NCBI RefSeq assembly: GCF_014779795.1
Contig: NZ_JACXZS010000003.1
Coordinates: 186,001 to 250,000 of the forward strand
Origin: Microbacterium helvum
GTDB taxonomy: Bacteria > Actinomycetota > Actinomycetes > Actinomycetales > Microbacteriaceae
Length of the DNA stretch: 64,000 nt
Direction of reading: 5' to 3'
Shown: in pieces, positions 53,405 to 63,041 of the stretch
Numbering within the stretch: position 1 is the first letter of the stretch
Layout: each line of letters opens with the position of its first letter
Notes under the pieces: model-generated
What the model was told of the DNA's origin: nothing
The model's input: the letters and a program-made list of their open reading frames with translations, nothing else
The model's database searches: none
Position numbers and translations under genes: made by a program

Positions 53405-54138
53405 CCGGATCTGTGACCGACCGGCTCAACGTCGAGTTCGCCGGCGAGGAGTACTCCGTCGCGCCCGGCGAGGTGTTCACCGTCGGCCGCGAGGGGGATC
53501 TCGCGATCGACGACAACCTGTTCCTGCACCGCAACTTCCTGACGATCCGCAACGTCGAGGGGCTGTGGCTGCTGTCGAACGTGGGAACGCGCCTGTCGGC
53601 GACCGTGACCGACACCGGCGGCCGTGTGCAGGCCTGGCTGGCGCCGGGCGCGCGGCTGCCGCTCGTGTTCGCCGCGACGACGGTCATCTTCAGCGCCGGC
53701 CCCACGACGTACGAGTTGACGATCCATGCGGCCGAGCCGACGTTCCGCGAGACTCAGCCCACGTACCCCGACGACGATGACGGGCTCAGCACGATCGGCG
53801 ATGTGCCGATGACCCACAGTCAGCGCGTCATGATCCTCGCGCTGGCCGAACCGGTGCTGCGTCGCGAGGGCACCGGCATGAGCGAGCTGCCGACCTCGGC
53901 GCAGGCCGCCGAGCGTCTCGGCTGGACACTCACGCGCTTCAATCGCAAGCTCGACAACGTGTGCGACAAGCTGGACCGCGCGGGCGTGCCCGGGCTGCGC
54001 GGCGGGGTGCGCTCCTATGCCACCAACCGCCGCGTCCGGCTGGTGGAGCACGCGATCGCCGCGCGCATGGTCACGCGCGACGACCTGCCGCTCCTCGACC
54101 TCGAGCACGACAACGCCGTCGGTCTCGCCGACGACTGA
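53401..54138 (+). CDS. FHA-like protein with C-terminal helix-turn-helix
   Basis: A 245-residue protein. The N-terminal FHA-like domain (about 15-105) keeps GREGD but has LFLHRN instead of S-R-x-H, and lacks the N-G-T turn, so phosphopeptide binding may be altered. The C-terminal half (135-220) has a helical TSAQAAERLGWTLTRFNRKL segment that fits a DNA-binding winged helix. It may turn kinase output into transcription. It overlaps the kinase stop (ATGA) and ends the operon. Confidence 0.82.
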   Translation: MTGSVTDRLNVEFAGEEYSVAPGEVFTVGREGDLAIDDNLFLHRNFLTIRNVEGLWLLSNVGTRLSATVTDTGGRVQAWLAPGARLPLVFAATTVIFSAGPTTYELTIHAAEPTFRETQPTYPDDDDGLSTIGDVPMTHSQRVMILALAEPVLRREGTGMSELPTSAQAAERLGWTLTRFNRKLDNVCDKLDRAGVPGLRGGVRSYATNRRVRLVEHAIAARMVTRDDLPLLDLEHDNAVGLADD

Positions 54139-54160
54139 CCTGCTCCCAACGGGTTGAGGC

Positions 54161-54685
54161 TCAGCGGCCCGCGTCGTAGAGGTGGCGGCCGCCGTGGCTG
54201 ACCACCTTCACCACGATGCCGCGGCGGTGCAGCTCGGCGACGGTGCGGGTCTCTTCGTCGATGTCGCGGCCGAGGGCGTGCACGTTCGCGACGACCACGA
54301 CGTCACCGCGGGTCAGTCGGCCGAACAGGCGCGTCAGTCGCTCCTCCCACGACTCCAGCGTCTCGGGGGCGGGGTGGCGGAACCCCTCGATCGGCACGCC
54401 GAAGCGCGTCAGGTCGTTACGCTGCTCGACCACCGAGGGCATGTCGTCGCGGGCGATGACGAGTCCGACCAGCCGGGATCCGGCCGGTCGGGCGAGCCAC
54501 CAGGTGCGGTCGCCCTGCATCTCGGTGAAGCACTTCGGGCATTCGGCAGCGGTGTGCGGAAGCGTGAGCGGCGCGGTGTCTGGCGTGACGGCTGGGCCCA
54601 CGCGCCCCGAGGCTCCGAGCGACGCGCCAGCGGCGCTTGGAGAGGGCGTGGGGACCGGACGTGTCGTCGGTGTCGTGTCGCTCAT
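54161..54685 (-). CDS. degenerate serine recombinase (resolvase N-terminal domain)
   Basis: A 174-residue protein. A Pro/Thr-rich start with a CPKC pair is followed by a resolvase-like domain from about residue 75. LTRGDVVVVANVHALGRDIDEE matches the resolvase strand-helix, but the catalytic Ser-Arg motif (usually R-V-S-T) reads I-A-R-D, and the first Arg of DRLGR is Ala. There is no DNA-binding C-terminal domain. It is therefore unlikely to recombine DNA. It is convergent with the FHA/kinase operon, with only 22 nt between. Confidence 0.72.
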   Translation of the reverse strand: MSDTTPTTRPVPTPSPSAAGASLGASGRVGPAVTPDTAPLTLPHTAAECPKCFTEMQGDRTWWLARPAGSRLVGLVIARDDMPSVVEQRNDLTRFGVPIEGFRHPAPETLESWEERLTRLFGRLTRGDVVVVANVHALGRDIDEETRTVAELHRRGIVVKVVSHGGRHLYDAGR

Positions 54686-54731
54686 GTGAGTGCCCCCTTG
54701 CTCGGCACCCATTGTCTCATCCGGTCGGACG

Positions 54732-56558
54732 TCAGTCGTCGCGCAGGCGCAGCTCGACGCTGAGCTGGTCGGCGTCGAGCTCGGCCAGCGCGTGCCGCAG
54801 CGCGGCGGTGCTGTACGCGCCGCCGTGGGTCAGCTGCTCCAGCGCGGCGCGCATCGCGGTGATCGACGCGAGCCGCAGCTCGAGCAGCTCGGCGGGATCG
54901 ATGCTGCTCAGCTCTTCGCGAGGCGGCTGCGCGAAGCGCGCGCGCTGCGCCATCAGCTCGGCAGAGAACGGACGTCCGTCGCGGCGCGTCAGCTCGGGAT
55001 CGTGAAGAGCGGATGCCGCCGCCACGCGCAGCTCGTCATCCAGGCGGCCGATCTCGCGCTGCAGTGCCCCGTCGCCGGCGGCGATCGGGAACTTCAGCGC
55101 CTTCACGAGCCACGGGAGCGTGAAGCCCTGGATCGCGAGGCTGCCCGCGGCGACCGCGAAGGCGATCAGCACCAGCAGCTCGCGGGACGGCGTGTCGCGT
55201 GGGAGGGTCTGCGCCGCGGCGAGGGTGACGACACCGCGCATGCCGGCCCACACGATGACGGTGCCGTGCTTCCAGCCCAGCGGCTCGGACTGGTAGTAGT
55301 CGATGTCCTGCAGCGCGGTGGTGACGCGCCGCCGCATCGACGACACGCGCCGCTGCATGCGCTCCTCGTCCATGGGGGCGCCCGGCCCGCCGCGGCGGCC
55401 CTCGCGGGCGCCGCCGCGCGCACCCCCGCCCGGACCGCCGCGCGGAAGGGCGACCGTGCCGTCGGCGATCTGGTCGAGGCGGTCGTTGAACGATTCCAGC
55501 CGCGCCTTGGACTGCTGCTTGCGCGTCGCGCGGCGGCTCTGCAGCCACACCAGCAGCGACACGTACGCGGCGCGGGTCACCATGATGACCACGAACGCCA
55601 GCGCCGCGATCCCGAGCCCGGTGCCGAGGCCGTTGTGCTTGGCGAAGTTGTCGGTGACGATCTGCTTGAGCTCCAAGCCCATGATGAGGAACACCGCGCC
55701 TTCGAGCACGAGCTCGACGGTGCGCCACGTCAGCTCGTCCGACCGGCGCTGCTCGGGCGAGAACCGGCGGGCGGCGCCCTGACCGGTGACGATGCCCGCG
55801 ACGACGGCGGCGACGAGGCCCGAGCCGCCGAGATGCTCCGTCGGCAGATAGGCGACGAACGGCACGACGAACCCGATCGCCGTGTTGGCGGCGGCGTTGT
55901 GGATCATCGCCCGCAGCCGCAGGTTGAGCCAGCCCACGATGCCGCCGACGACGAGCGCGATGAACACCCCCCACGCGAACGCGGGCAGAAAGCCGAAGGC
56001 GGCGTCGGTGGCTTCGACCCCGGCGTCGCCCGCGGTGCCGCTCGACACCGCGAACGCGGCCGAGGCCACCATCGTGCGCATCAGCACGAGGGCGGTGGCG
56101 TCGTTGAGCAGGCTCTCGCCCTCGAGCATCGTGACCACGCGCCCCGAGAGGCCGAGGCGTTTCACGATCGAGGTCGCCACGGCATCGGTGGGGCTCAGGA
56201 TCGCACCCAGCGCGACGCCGAGGAAGATGTCTACGCCCGGGATCAGCCAGTGGAACAGCATCCCCAGCGCGCCGGCGCTGATCAGCACCAGCACGAACGA
56301 GAGCCCCGCGATCGCGCCGAAGTCGCGGCGGAACTCGATCGCGGGTATCGCGACCGCCGCCGAGTACAGCAACGGCGGCAGCACGCCGACGAGGATCCAC
56401 TCGGGGTCGATCTCGGGCACCTCGACGAACGGCATCAGCCCGACGACGATTCCGACCACGACGAGGATCAGCGGACCCGCGATCCGCACCTTCGGGGCGA
56501 TGGCCGTGGCGAGGGCGATCGCGACGACGGCCAGGATCACGACGACCAGCGCTTCCAT
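54732..56558 (-). CDS. Na+/H+ antiporter, CPA1 family
   Basis: A 608-residue antiporter with about 12 membrane helices and CPA1/NhaP motifs: LSPTDAVATSIV, the ion-binding GESLLNDATALVL, and GMRGVVTLAAAQTLP. A Gly/Arg-rich cytoplasmic insert (about 370-400) lies before the last helices, and the soluble C-terminal tail is helical. It exchanges cytoplasmic Na+ (or K+) for protons. It marks the left edge of the likely accessory island that starts at about 56.6 kb. Confidence 0.9.
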   Translation of the reverse strand: MEALVVVILAVVAIALATAIAPKVRIAGPLILVVVGIVVGLMPFVEVPEIDPEWILVGVLPPLLYSAAVAIPAIEFRRDFGAIAGLSFVLVLISAGALGMLFHWLIPGVDIFLGVALGAILSPTDAVATSIVKRLGLSGRVVTMLEGESLLNDATALVLMRTMVASAAFAVSSGTAGDAGVEATDAAFGFLPAFAWGVFIALVVGGIVGWLNLRLRAMIHNAAANTAIGFVVPFVAYLPTEHLGGSGLVAAVVAGIVTGQGAARRFSPEQRRSDELTWRTVELVLEGAVFLIMGLELKQIVTDNFAKHNGLGTGLGIAALAFVVIMVTRAAYVSLLVWLQSRRATRKQQSKARLESFNDRLDQIADGTVALPRGGPGGGARGGAREGRRGGPGAPMDEERMQRRVSSMRRRVTTALQDIDYYQSEPLGWKHGTVIVWAGMRGVVTLAAAQTLPRDTPSRELLVLIAFAVAAGSLAIQGFTLPWLVKALKFPIAAGDGALQREIGRLDDELRVAAASALHDPELTRRDGRPFSAELMAQRARFAQPPREELSSIDPAELLELRLASITAMRAALEQLTHGGAYSTAALRHALAELDADQLSVELRLRDD

Positions 56559-56730
56559 GGCTGAGAGCCTACTGAGCGGAGGGATGCCGCCACCCGAGGG
56601 CTCTGAGGCCGTCGGCGTTCGTTCGCGTCGAGGCGAGTGCCTATCGGTCTGCCTCCGCCTGCCCACGGTCGCCGCCCGGCCTGCTGGAGCAATGAGGGTT
56701 GGCCGCCATCAAATCGACTTTGGACCCAGA

Positions 56731-56761
56731 TGTAACGATCTGTGAGTTTCAGACACTTACA
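56731..56761 (+). promoter_or_regulatory. candidate ECF-type promoter motif, copy 1
   Basis: TGTAACGA-N10-TCAGACAC-T-TACA occurs 54 nt before the first miniprotein ATG. The same motif, identical at 23 of 31 positions, precedes the second miniprotein at 62636-62666. TGTAAC resembles -35 elements of ECF sigma factors, one of which is encoded in this operon. The rest of 56566-56815 shows no gene. Confidence 0.5.
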
Positions 56762-56814
56762 AGTAGAGGCTGCACAATCCGGCCGCCTCGAGTCGGACCT
56801 CGAGGAGGTAGAGA

Positions 56815-57141
56815 ATGAAGAACAAGGTTGGCGCTGTCGTTCTCGCGGGAGCACTTGCGGTGGTGTTCGCGTTGGCGCCCGCAGGCGCCGCGCTAGCGGT
56901 GAGCAAGACGGGCTACAAGGGCTGTGGGGCCAGTGCACCATACAGCTGGTTGACGAGCTACTCAACCGGGTCGGTCACACACAAGGGCCCGGGGGCGTCT
57001 CCGTCGGTGATATTCATCAACGGAACAACATGGACGCACCGTTACTCGCAGGGAGCGTTCAACGGAGGAAGCTGGAGCGTCAGCACCGGCGGTGCACTCG
57101 ACGACGCTGGCACGTACGCGTACTGCACCAACTACACGTGA
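56815..57141 (+). CDS. small secreted two-cysteine protein, copy 1
   Basis: A 108-residue exported protein. Signal peptide residues 1-28 (cut after ALA) leave about 80 residues with two Cys (GCGAS and YCTNYT), probably one disulfide, and a Ser/Thr/Gly/aromatic-rich beta pattern with FINGTTWTHRY. It is paralogous to 62712-63041: both share Y-x-x-C/S-C, PY, H, F-x-NGT-x-x-x-HRY and a final CTN. Size and composition recall secreted bacteriocins such as lactococcin 972, but I cannot confirm that family. GAGGAGGT precedes ATG. The stop overlaps the lipoprotein GTG. Confidence 0.75.
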   Translation: MKNKVGAVVLAGALAVVFALAPAGAALAVSKTGYKGCGASAPYSWLTSYSTGSVTHKGPGASPSVIFINGTTWTHRYSQGAFNGGSWSVSTGGALDDAGTYAYCTNYT

Positions 57142-57737
57142 CGGCGAGACTTTCGCGCGGGGGGCCCTGCGTGATCCTTGCAGCCGTACTGACCGCGGGG
57201 TGCATCCTTCTCAGCGGGTGCTCTGGACCGGCTGATCCCGATCCGGCGCGGAGTTCGACCCCAATCGCGGCTCCGTCGCCCATCGAATCCACCGCAAGAG
57301 CGACATCGGCGGTTTTTCACGGCACCGTTCAGGAGTATGCCGATGCGCTCGTCCAATGCATGGTCGACGCGGGCTGGGAGGCGAGTACTGATGCCGACGA
57401 TCCGCAAGGTCCAGGCGTGATCAGGTTCGGCACCGTACCGGCAGAACAGCAGGCGGCGTGGGACGCGGACAACGAGTCCTGTCAGTCGACGTTGGGGGTG
57501 CTCGACGACGCACCGCGCACCGATGCAGAGCTACGGGCGAGGTACGACTGGCTGGTCGGGCTGAACGACTGCCTTGTTGCAGCCGGATATGTCCAGGAGG
57601 CACCGCCGAGCTACGAGTCTTTTAGCGATGAGTTCGCGACGAGCGGCACGATCGCATGGGATCCGATGGGTTCAGTCGGAACTGCCAGCGTGGAGGCTGC
57701 GTTGTCTGCGTGCCCACGGTCGACGGACGTCTGGTGA
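57138..57737 (+). CDS. lipoprotein partner of the small secreted protein, copy 1
   Basis: A 199-residue lipoprotein. Signal peptide with lipobox LSGC (Cys28), then a Pro/Ser linker, then a domain of about 140 residues with four Cys. It is homologous to the product of 63038-63544: shared C-x-x-x-x-GW, L-x-x-CL-x-A-GY, WDP and S-x-x-EAL-x-x-CP. The GTG start at 57138 overlaps the miniprotein stop (GTGA), so both are made together. It could be an immunity, receptor or anchor protein for the miniprotein. Function is unknown. Confidence 0.75.
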   Translation: MTARLSRGGPCVILAAVLTAGCILLSGCSGPADPDPARSSTPIAAPSPIESTARATSAVFHGTVQEYADALVQCMVDAGWEASTDADDPQGPGVIRFGTVPAEQQAAWDADNESCQSTLGVLDDAPRTDAELRARYDWLVGLNDCLVAAGYVQEAPPSYESFSDEFATSGTIAWDPMGSVGTASVEAALSACPRSTDVW

Positions 57738-57756
57738 TGCGACACTGATTCTGCGC

Positions 57757-58299
57757 ATGATGGACGGATCGACCGATACGAAAAGCGAACAGTTCCGCGA
57801 CCTGTTCGCTGAGCGGTACGGCGCGATTGTGCGCTTCTGTGAGCGGCGGATCGCTGACCGGGAGGTAGCAAGGGATCTCGCGGACGAATGCTTCACAATC
57901 GCGTGGGAAAAGCTCGGCGCTGGTGTCTCAATCGATCTCCCCTGGTTGTACACCACCGCGAAGTTCTTGATCGCAAACCAGTATCGCAAGCGGGTCCGAG
58001 CTCGTGCAGCGGAGTCGTTGGCGACTCTCGGCCACGCTGAGAGCAACGTTGAGGATCGGATTGATACTGGCATCGACGTACGGGAAGCACTTCGCACGCT
58101 CTCACATGCGGACCGAGAGTTGCTCTACCTCCTGTACTGGGACGGACTCACCACTCACCAGGCCGCGAGCGTGATGAACGTGCAGGAGAGCACCCTCAGG
58201 GTCAGGGCAAAGCGGGCGCGCGACAGGTTGGCAGGCGTTCTGGCGAACCGCACATCGTCATTACGGGCCGGGGATGGGGTGATCCGTGAACTGGGCTGA
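57757..58299 (+). CDS. ECF-type RNA polymerase sigma factor
   Basis: A 180-residue sigma-70 family protein. Region 2 is FRDLFAERYGAIVRFCERRI, with LADECFTIAWEKL and LPWLYTTAKFLIANQYRKR. Region 4 is YLLYWDGLTTHQAASVMNVQESTLRVRAKRARDRL. No region 1 or 3 is present. The ATG at 57757 (or 57760) is 20 nt after the lipoprotein stop. The 3' end overlaps the membrane partner gene by 14 nt. It probably directs transcription of this island through the TGTAACGA-type sites. Codon use is less GC-biased than in flanking genes. Confidence 0.88.
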   Translation: MMDGSTDTKSEQFRDLFAERYGAIVRFCERRIADREVARDLADECFTIAWEKLGAGVSIDLPWLYTTAKFLIANQYRKRVRARAAESLATLGHAESNVEDRIDTGIDVREALRTLSHADRELLYLLYWDGLTTHQAASVMNVQESTLRVRAKRARDRLAGVLANRTSSLRAGDGVIRELG

Positions 58300-59311
58300 G
58301 GATCGGGTCGCCCGAGCCCTTCAGGCGATCGACCCGGCAACGACGGCGCTGGACGAGGGCAGGTCGCCACGCTCGCAGCTCGTTCTCGAGGACATCATCC
58401 ACGGGCGGCGTCGAGCGGAAGCTCGGCCGGCGCGGGGGCATAGCCGGATGTTGTTGTGGCGGCCGATTGCGGCTGTGTTCATTTTCGCCGTTGTGGTGGT
58501 GATCGCGGTCCCCTTGACAACCGCCTCGGCAATCGCACTGACGCCGCCCGCGCTCGCTCTCAGCAATCCGTCAGATCTTACGCTGGAGAAACTGGTGGAT
58601 CGATCAGTCGCTGAGTTGTCTTCGGGGCGTGTGACGGAGCCCGCTCGCGAATTTCAGTCACTCGGTTGGTACCTCGACGCGACTGTCACCGAGGACGGCT
58701 CGACGGCGGTCATTTCTCCCCAGATCACAAGGGGCACCTGGGAGGAAGATCTCTCGGGCCGGATCGTGATCGTCGCGGGTCGGCCGTATCTGGCCACGGA
58801 CTCGCCGGTGGACGGCGCACTGCCGGACGGCGGAGTTCCGCCCGGCACGGTGCTCAGCGACATGAGCTTCGTCGCCGGCGAGTACCAGCCGCTTGTTGCC
58901 GTCGCGCCTGGTGAATCGGTTGAGGAGATGCGTTCGTTCCTGCGTGGCTATGGGTTGCCGGAGAAGTACAACGCGGGCGACATCATGTTGGCGGTGGGCG
59001 GCGCGTTCGGGGAGTGGACACTGAGCGATCAGCAGCACGCGTCGATCCTTCGTCTGCTCGCGGATTCGGCTGGCGCGGAAGTGCTGGGGACCGGGACGGA
59101 CCGTGCCGGACGACAGGTCTGGGGCGTTCGGGGCAGGCCCTCGCAGACGGACGGAGCATCCTCCCAGTTGATGCTCGTCTCGGCAGACACCGGCCGGATC
59201 GTGGGCCTCGAAACCATCCTGACGCGCGCGGTTGAAGAGCCGCCGTTGGAGGCGGGAGCCGTGATCTCCTACACGATGTGGGACACCGACGAAGGGAATG
59301 TGGATCAATGA
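58286..59311 (+). CDS. single-pass membrane protein, likely anti-sigma (CU044_5270-like)
   Basis: A 341-residue protein. A cytoplasmic N-terminal segment of about 50 residues leads to one membrane helix (about 55-82, FIFAVVVVIAVPLTTASA) and an extracellular domain of about 250 residues. The layout and the overlap with a sigma gene (GTG at 58286, 14 nt inside it) match the CU044_5270 family that accompanies actinobacterial ECF sigma factors. No zinc-binding anti-sigma motif is visible. It likely senses an outside signal. The 3' end overlaps the next gene (ATGA). Confidence 0.7.
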   Translation: MNWAEDRVARALQAIDPATTALDEGRSPRSQLVLEDIIHGRRRAEARPARGHSRMLLWRPIAAVFIFAVVVVIAVPLTTASAIALTPPALALSNPSDLTLEKLVDRSVAELSSGRVTEPAREFQSLGWYLDATVTEDGSTAVISPQITRGTWEEDLSGRIVIVAGRPYLATDSPVDGALPDGGVPPGTVLSDMSFVAGEYQPLVAVAPGESVEEMRSFLRGYGLPEKYNAGDIMLAVGGAFGEWTLSDQQHASILRLLADSAGAEVLGTGTDRAGRQVWGVRGRPSQTDGASSQLMLVSADTGRIVGLETILTRAVEEPPLEAGAVISYTMWDTDEGNVDQ

Positions 59312-59778
59312 ATCGAAACGCGCTGCGTGGCGTGCTGCTCACGGGGGCGATCATCGGGTCGTTGATGTTTGCTGGAGGTGGTGCTGCTCAGGCTGATGAG
59401 CTGGATCCGCGGATCCCGGCTGCTCTCGCTGCCGAGCCCGGCGGGGTCGTCGTTGACGCGAACACCGTTGTGTGGCCGTCTCTCGGAATGGAACTTCAAT
59501 TGGGTTCCGCTCTGACAAGGTCTGTGGGTTCATGCGCCACCGGCTCGCATTGTGCGTTCTCGGGAACCGGGATGACGGGGTCGAAGCTGAGCTGGACGAC
59601 GTGTGCGTCGAGCCATAGCGTTGCAGCGCTGGGAGGGATCGTGCGGTCCATCGCCGACGCCCGCTCGACAGGATCGACGAGCGCCCGATCCGCATCTGGC
59701 GCGGTGCTCGCGACTGCACCAGCAGGGGGATGGACGAACGTGAGTGGGACGGTCAGTTACGTGTCGTGCACGACGTGA
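59308..59778 (+). CDS. small secreted protein, crystallin/I36-inhibitor-like
   Basis: A 156-residue exported protein. The signal peptide is residues 1-28 (cut near AQA). The C-terminal domain begins with CATGSHCAFSGTGMTGSKLSW, the layout of beta/gamma-crystallin-like peptidase inhibitor I36 proteins (C-x-S-G-x-x-C, then aromatic and Gly). Four Cys suggest disulfides. It is embedded in the operon by ATGA (start) and GTGA (stop) overlaps, so it is made with the exporter. Family call is tentative. Confidence 0.65.
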   Translation: MNRNALRGVLLTGAIIGSLMFAGGGAAQADELDPRIPAALAAEPGGVVVDANTVVWPSLGMELQLGSALTRSVGSCATGSHCAFSGTGMTGSKLSWTTCASSHSVAALGGIVRSIADARSTGSTSARSASGAVLATAPAGGWTNVSGTVSYVSCTT

Positions 59779-60850
59779 CGGCGACTCCAGCGCGCGCGGC
59801 GCGTCGCCGGTGGCTGTGGTGGGTTGCGTCTGGGGCGTTGCTTGCGGTGGCGGGTATCGCGGTGGGGTGGGCTGCCGCATCCGTCCTCTCGCCGTCGGAT
59901 GAGGTGTTGGCATCGCCGGGGTTCACGACGGTTCAGGTGGTGCAGGGCGAGGTGGGGTCGAGTATCACGTTGAATACGGTGGCGGCGTGGACGCCGATAC
60001 CGGTCGGGGTGAACCGGGCCGTCGGTGTCGTCACCTCTGTCACGGTGGCGGCGGGGGATGAGGTCTCGCAAGGGTCGACGTTGTATGCGGTGGATCTGCG
60101 GCCGGTGGTGGTGGCGATGGGGGAGACGCCCGCGTTCCGTGACATCGGGCAGGGTGTCGAGGGTCCGGACGTCGCGCAACTGCAGGCCATGTTGACCTCG
60201 TTGGGGTTGTTCCGTGGGGCGGTGGATGGGAAGGCGGGCGCTGGGACGGTTGCGGCGACCAAGGCGTGGCAGAAGTCCCTCGGACTGCCCCAGTCGGGGG
60301 TCGTCGGTGTCGGGGATGTGATCTTCGTGCCGGTGCTGCCGACCCGGGTCGCGTTGGACGACGAGATCGTCACTCGGGGTGCGACGTTGTCTGGTGGGGA
60401 GGACTTGGTGGCGGGCTTGCCGGCGTCGCCGGTGTTCACGGTCCCGGTGACGGAGGGGCAGGCGGGGATGATGCCGACAGGGACGCGGGTGGAGATCACG
60501 TCCCCGGACGGGGATGTATGGGTCGCTGTTGCCGGGGAGCAGACCCCCGACCCGGAGACCGGGACCATCACCGTCGCCCTGACCGGAGTCGATGGGGGTG
60601 TGATCTGCGGGGAGCAGTGCGGGCAGGTCCCGGTCACCGGGCAAGCGCTCCTCAGCTCGAGGATCGTGACGGTGCCGACCGTGACCGGTCTGGTGGTGCC
60701 CTCGGCTGCTCTCGTGACGGGTGCGGACGGACAGACCGCGGTGGTCACCGAGGACGGGGACCGGATCCCGGTGAGCGTAGTGGCGTCGGCGCGGGGGATG
60801 AGCGTGGTCGAGGGAGTCGAGCAGGGCGCCCGGGTGCGGGTCCCGGCCAC

Positions 60851-60854
<4 letters not shown>
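59775..60854 (+). CDS. membrane fusion-type adaptor with peptidoglycan-binding domain
   Basis: A 359-residue protein. One N-terminal membrane helix (about 13-38) is followed by a HlyD/MacA-like hairpin-beta region, a PG_binding_1 domain (GVEGPDVAQLQAMLTSLGLF...KAWQKSLGL, about 115-165) and beta-barrel-like domains. Such proteins act as periplasmic/extracytoplasmic adaptors of ABC exporters, tethered to the cell wall. The GTG at 59775 overlaps the stop of the I36-like gene, using the same GTGACGGCGA start as the lipoprotein at 57138. The 3' end overlaps the ATPase gene. Confidence 0.82.
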
Positions 60855-61494
<640 letters not shown>

Positions 61495-61498
<4 letters not shown>

Positions 61499-62592
61499 GA
61501 GCGGTCGCGGTGGTGCGGGAGGCATGGGCGTCGGCGATCTCGCAGCCGGTCGCATCCATCGTCACGATCCTGATGATCGCGGGGATGATGGTCGCCGTCA
61601 TGCTCACCACCGGCCGCTCCGTCGGAGCCGAACAGCAAGTCCTCGGCAGTATCGATGATGCGGGTACCCGGACCATCCAGATCCGCGCCGAGAACGGCGC
61701 CGGCCTGAGCGCCGACGTGTTGGACCGGATCGGCGGGATCGACGGCATCGAATGGGCCGCCGCATTCAGCTCCGCCATCGACGCCACCAACACCCAGATC
61801 CCCGACGGCACCCGCGTCCCGGTCCGCCTCGCCTACGGCACCCACCTGGAACGCCTCGGCATCCCGAAGTCATCCCCTGTCCCCGGCGGCCTCGCCTATG
61901 CCTCCCCCACCGCGCTCACCCAGTTCGGGCTCCCCGACGTGGCCGGCTCCATCACCCTCACCACCGGGGCCAGCTACGGCATGGCCGGGACACTCACCAC
62001 CCCGGACTTCCTGGCCGCATTCGAACCCGTCACCCTCATCCCGCAACCGGACGCGACCGGAGGTGAGACCGTGAACGTGCTACTGGTCATCGCCGACCGA
62101 CCCGACCTGGTCGCCCCCGTCTCCGACGCCGTCCTGTCCGTCCTCGCCGCCGACGACCCCACCAAGATCACCGTCCAAACCAGCGAAGCCCTCGCCCAAC
62201 TCCGCGCCATCGTGCAAACCCAACTCGGCACCTTCGCCCGCGGGCTCGTCCTCGTCATCCTCGCCACCACCGGCATCCTGGTCGCGATCATCCTCTACGG
62301 GCTCGTCATGATGCGCCGCAAAGACTTCGGCCGCCGCCGCGCCCTCGGCGCCACCCGAGCATTGATCATCACGCTCCTGCTCACCCAGACCGCACTCCTC
62401 GCCCTGACCGGTGTGATCCTCGGCGTGACCGCGTCCACCCTCACCCTTGTTCTCGCCGGCGACCCCCACCCCGGCTGGGCCTTCACCACCGCCACCAGCA
62501 TCCTCGCCCTCACCACAGCCCTGGCCGCCGCCCTCATCCCCGCCCTCACCGCCGCCGGCCGCCAACCCATCCACGAACTCCGCGTCCCATGA
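61495..62592 (+). CDS. ABC transporter permease (FtsX/MacB-type)
   Basis: A 365-residue protein with one N-terminal helix (about 17-40), an extracytoplasmic domain of about 200 residues and three C-terminal helices (about 240-360). The segment GLVMMRRKDFGRRRALGATRALII matches the cytoplasmic loop of MacB/FtsX permeases. With the ATPase and adaptor it forms a MacB-like mechanotransmission or export complex. Codons are strongly C-rich (CCC, ACC, CTC). Confidence 0.9.
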
Positions 62593-62635
62593 CAGGCCGC
62601 TCCCGACGCCTCCGCAGAGTTGGTCAACAGAGTTC

Positions 62636-62666
62636 TGTAACGAATTCGCAGCGTCAGACACATACA
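62636..62666 (+). promoter_or_regulatory. candidate ECF-type promoter motif, copy 2
   Basis: TGTAACGA-N10-TCAGACAC-A-TACA, 46 nt before the ATG of the second miniprotein. The match to 56731-56761 is 23 of 31 positions, including both conserved blocks, although the flanks have diverged. Confidence 0.5.
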
Positions 62667-62711
62667 TGGTGAAGGGGATGGTCACCGATCTCGACGAGCG
62701 AAGGGTTCCAA

Positions 62712-63041
62712 ATGAATCGAATGGCAATGAAGGCGGTCGCGGCCGCTGCGGCAGTCGTGGCAATCGTCGGGCTGACCGCACTTCCGGCGGCCGCGGCAAC
62801 ACTCAATCTCGGCGCCCGCTCCTGCAGTTCGCCATACCCGCTGGTCGAGACTTACACGTTCTCGTCGGGCAAGACTGCGCACCTCCAGATCGGAGCCACG
62901 ACAAAGACAAAGACGTTCGACAACGGTACGAACATCATCCACCGTTACTTTCCCAGCAGCCTTTCTTCGGTGAGTGCCAGTTCGGCCACGACGGATGGCG
63001 CGTTCCAAGCGACCGGCAACGGCGTCACTTGCACCAACTGA
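62712..63041 (+). CDS. small secreted two-cysteine protein, copy 2
   Basis: A 109-residue exported protein, diverged paralogue of 56815-57141. Signal peptide residues 1-30 (cut near AAA/TLN). The mature part has two Cys (SCSSPYP and TCTN) and FDNGTNIIHRY matching FINGTTWTHRY of copy 1. GAAGGG precedes ATG. The stop overlaps or abuts the second lipoprotein. It is transcribed from its own motif, downstream of the permease. Identity with known bacteriocins is not established. Confidence 0.72.
   Translation: MNRMAMKAVAAAAAVVAIVGLTALPAAAATLNLGARSCSSPYPLVETYTFSSGKTAHLQIGATTKTKTFDNGTNIIHRYFPSSLSSVSASSATTDGAFQATGNGVTCTN

Noticed and set aside
56815..57141. Firm assignment to the lactococcin 972 bacteriocin family
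   Set aside because: Size, signal peptide and aromatic/Ser-rich body are similar, but the family's Trp/Tyr pattern is not clearly present; kept only as a possibility.
57574..57756. Upstream in-frame ATG for the sigma factor
   Set aside because: It would place 61 basic, unstructured residues before region 2 and overlap most of the lipoprotein C-terminus; ATG 57757 fits family length.
59730..59774. Upstream ATG for the adaptor gene
   Set aside because: GTG 59775 gives a GTGA overlap like its neighbours and a normal short N-terminus before the membrane helix.
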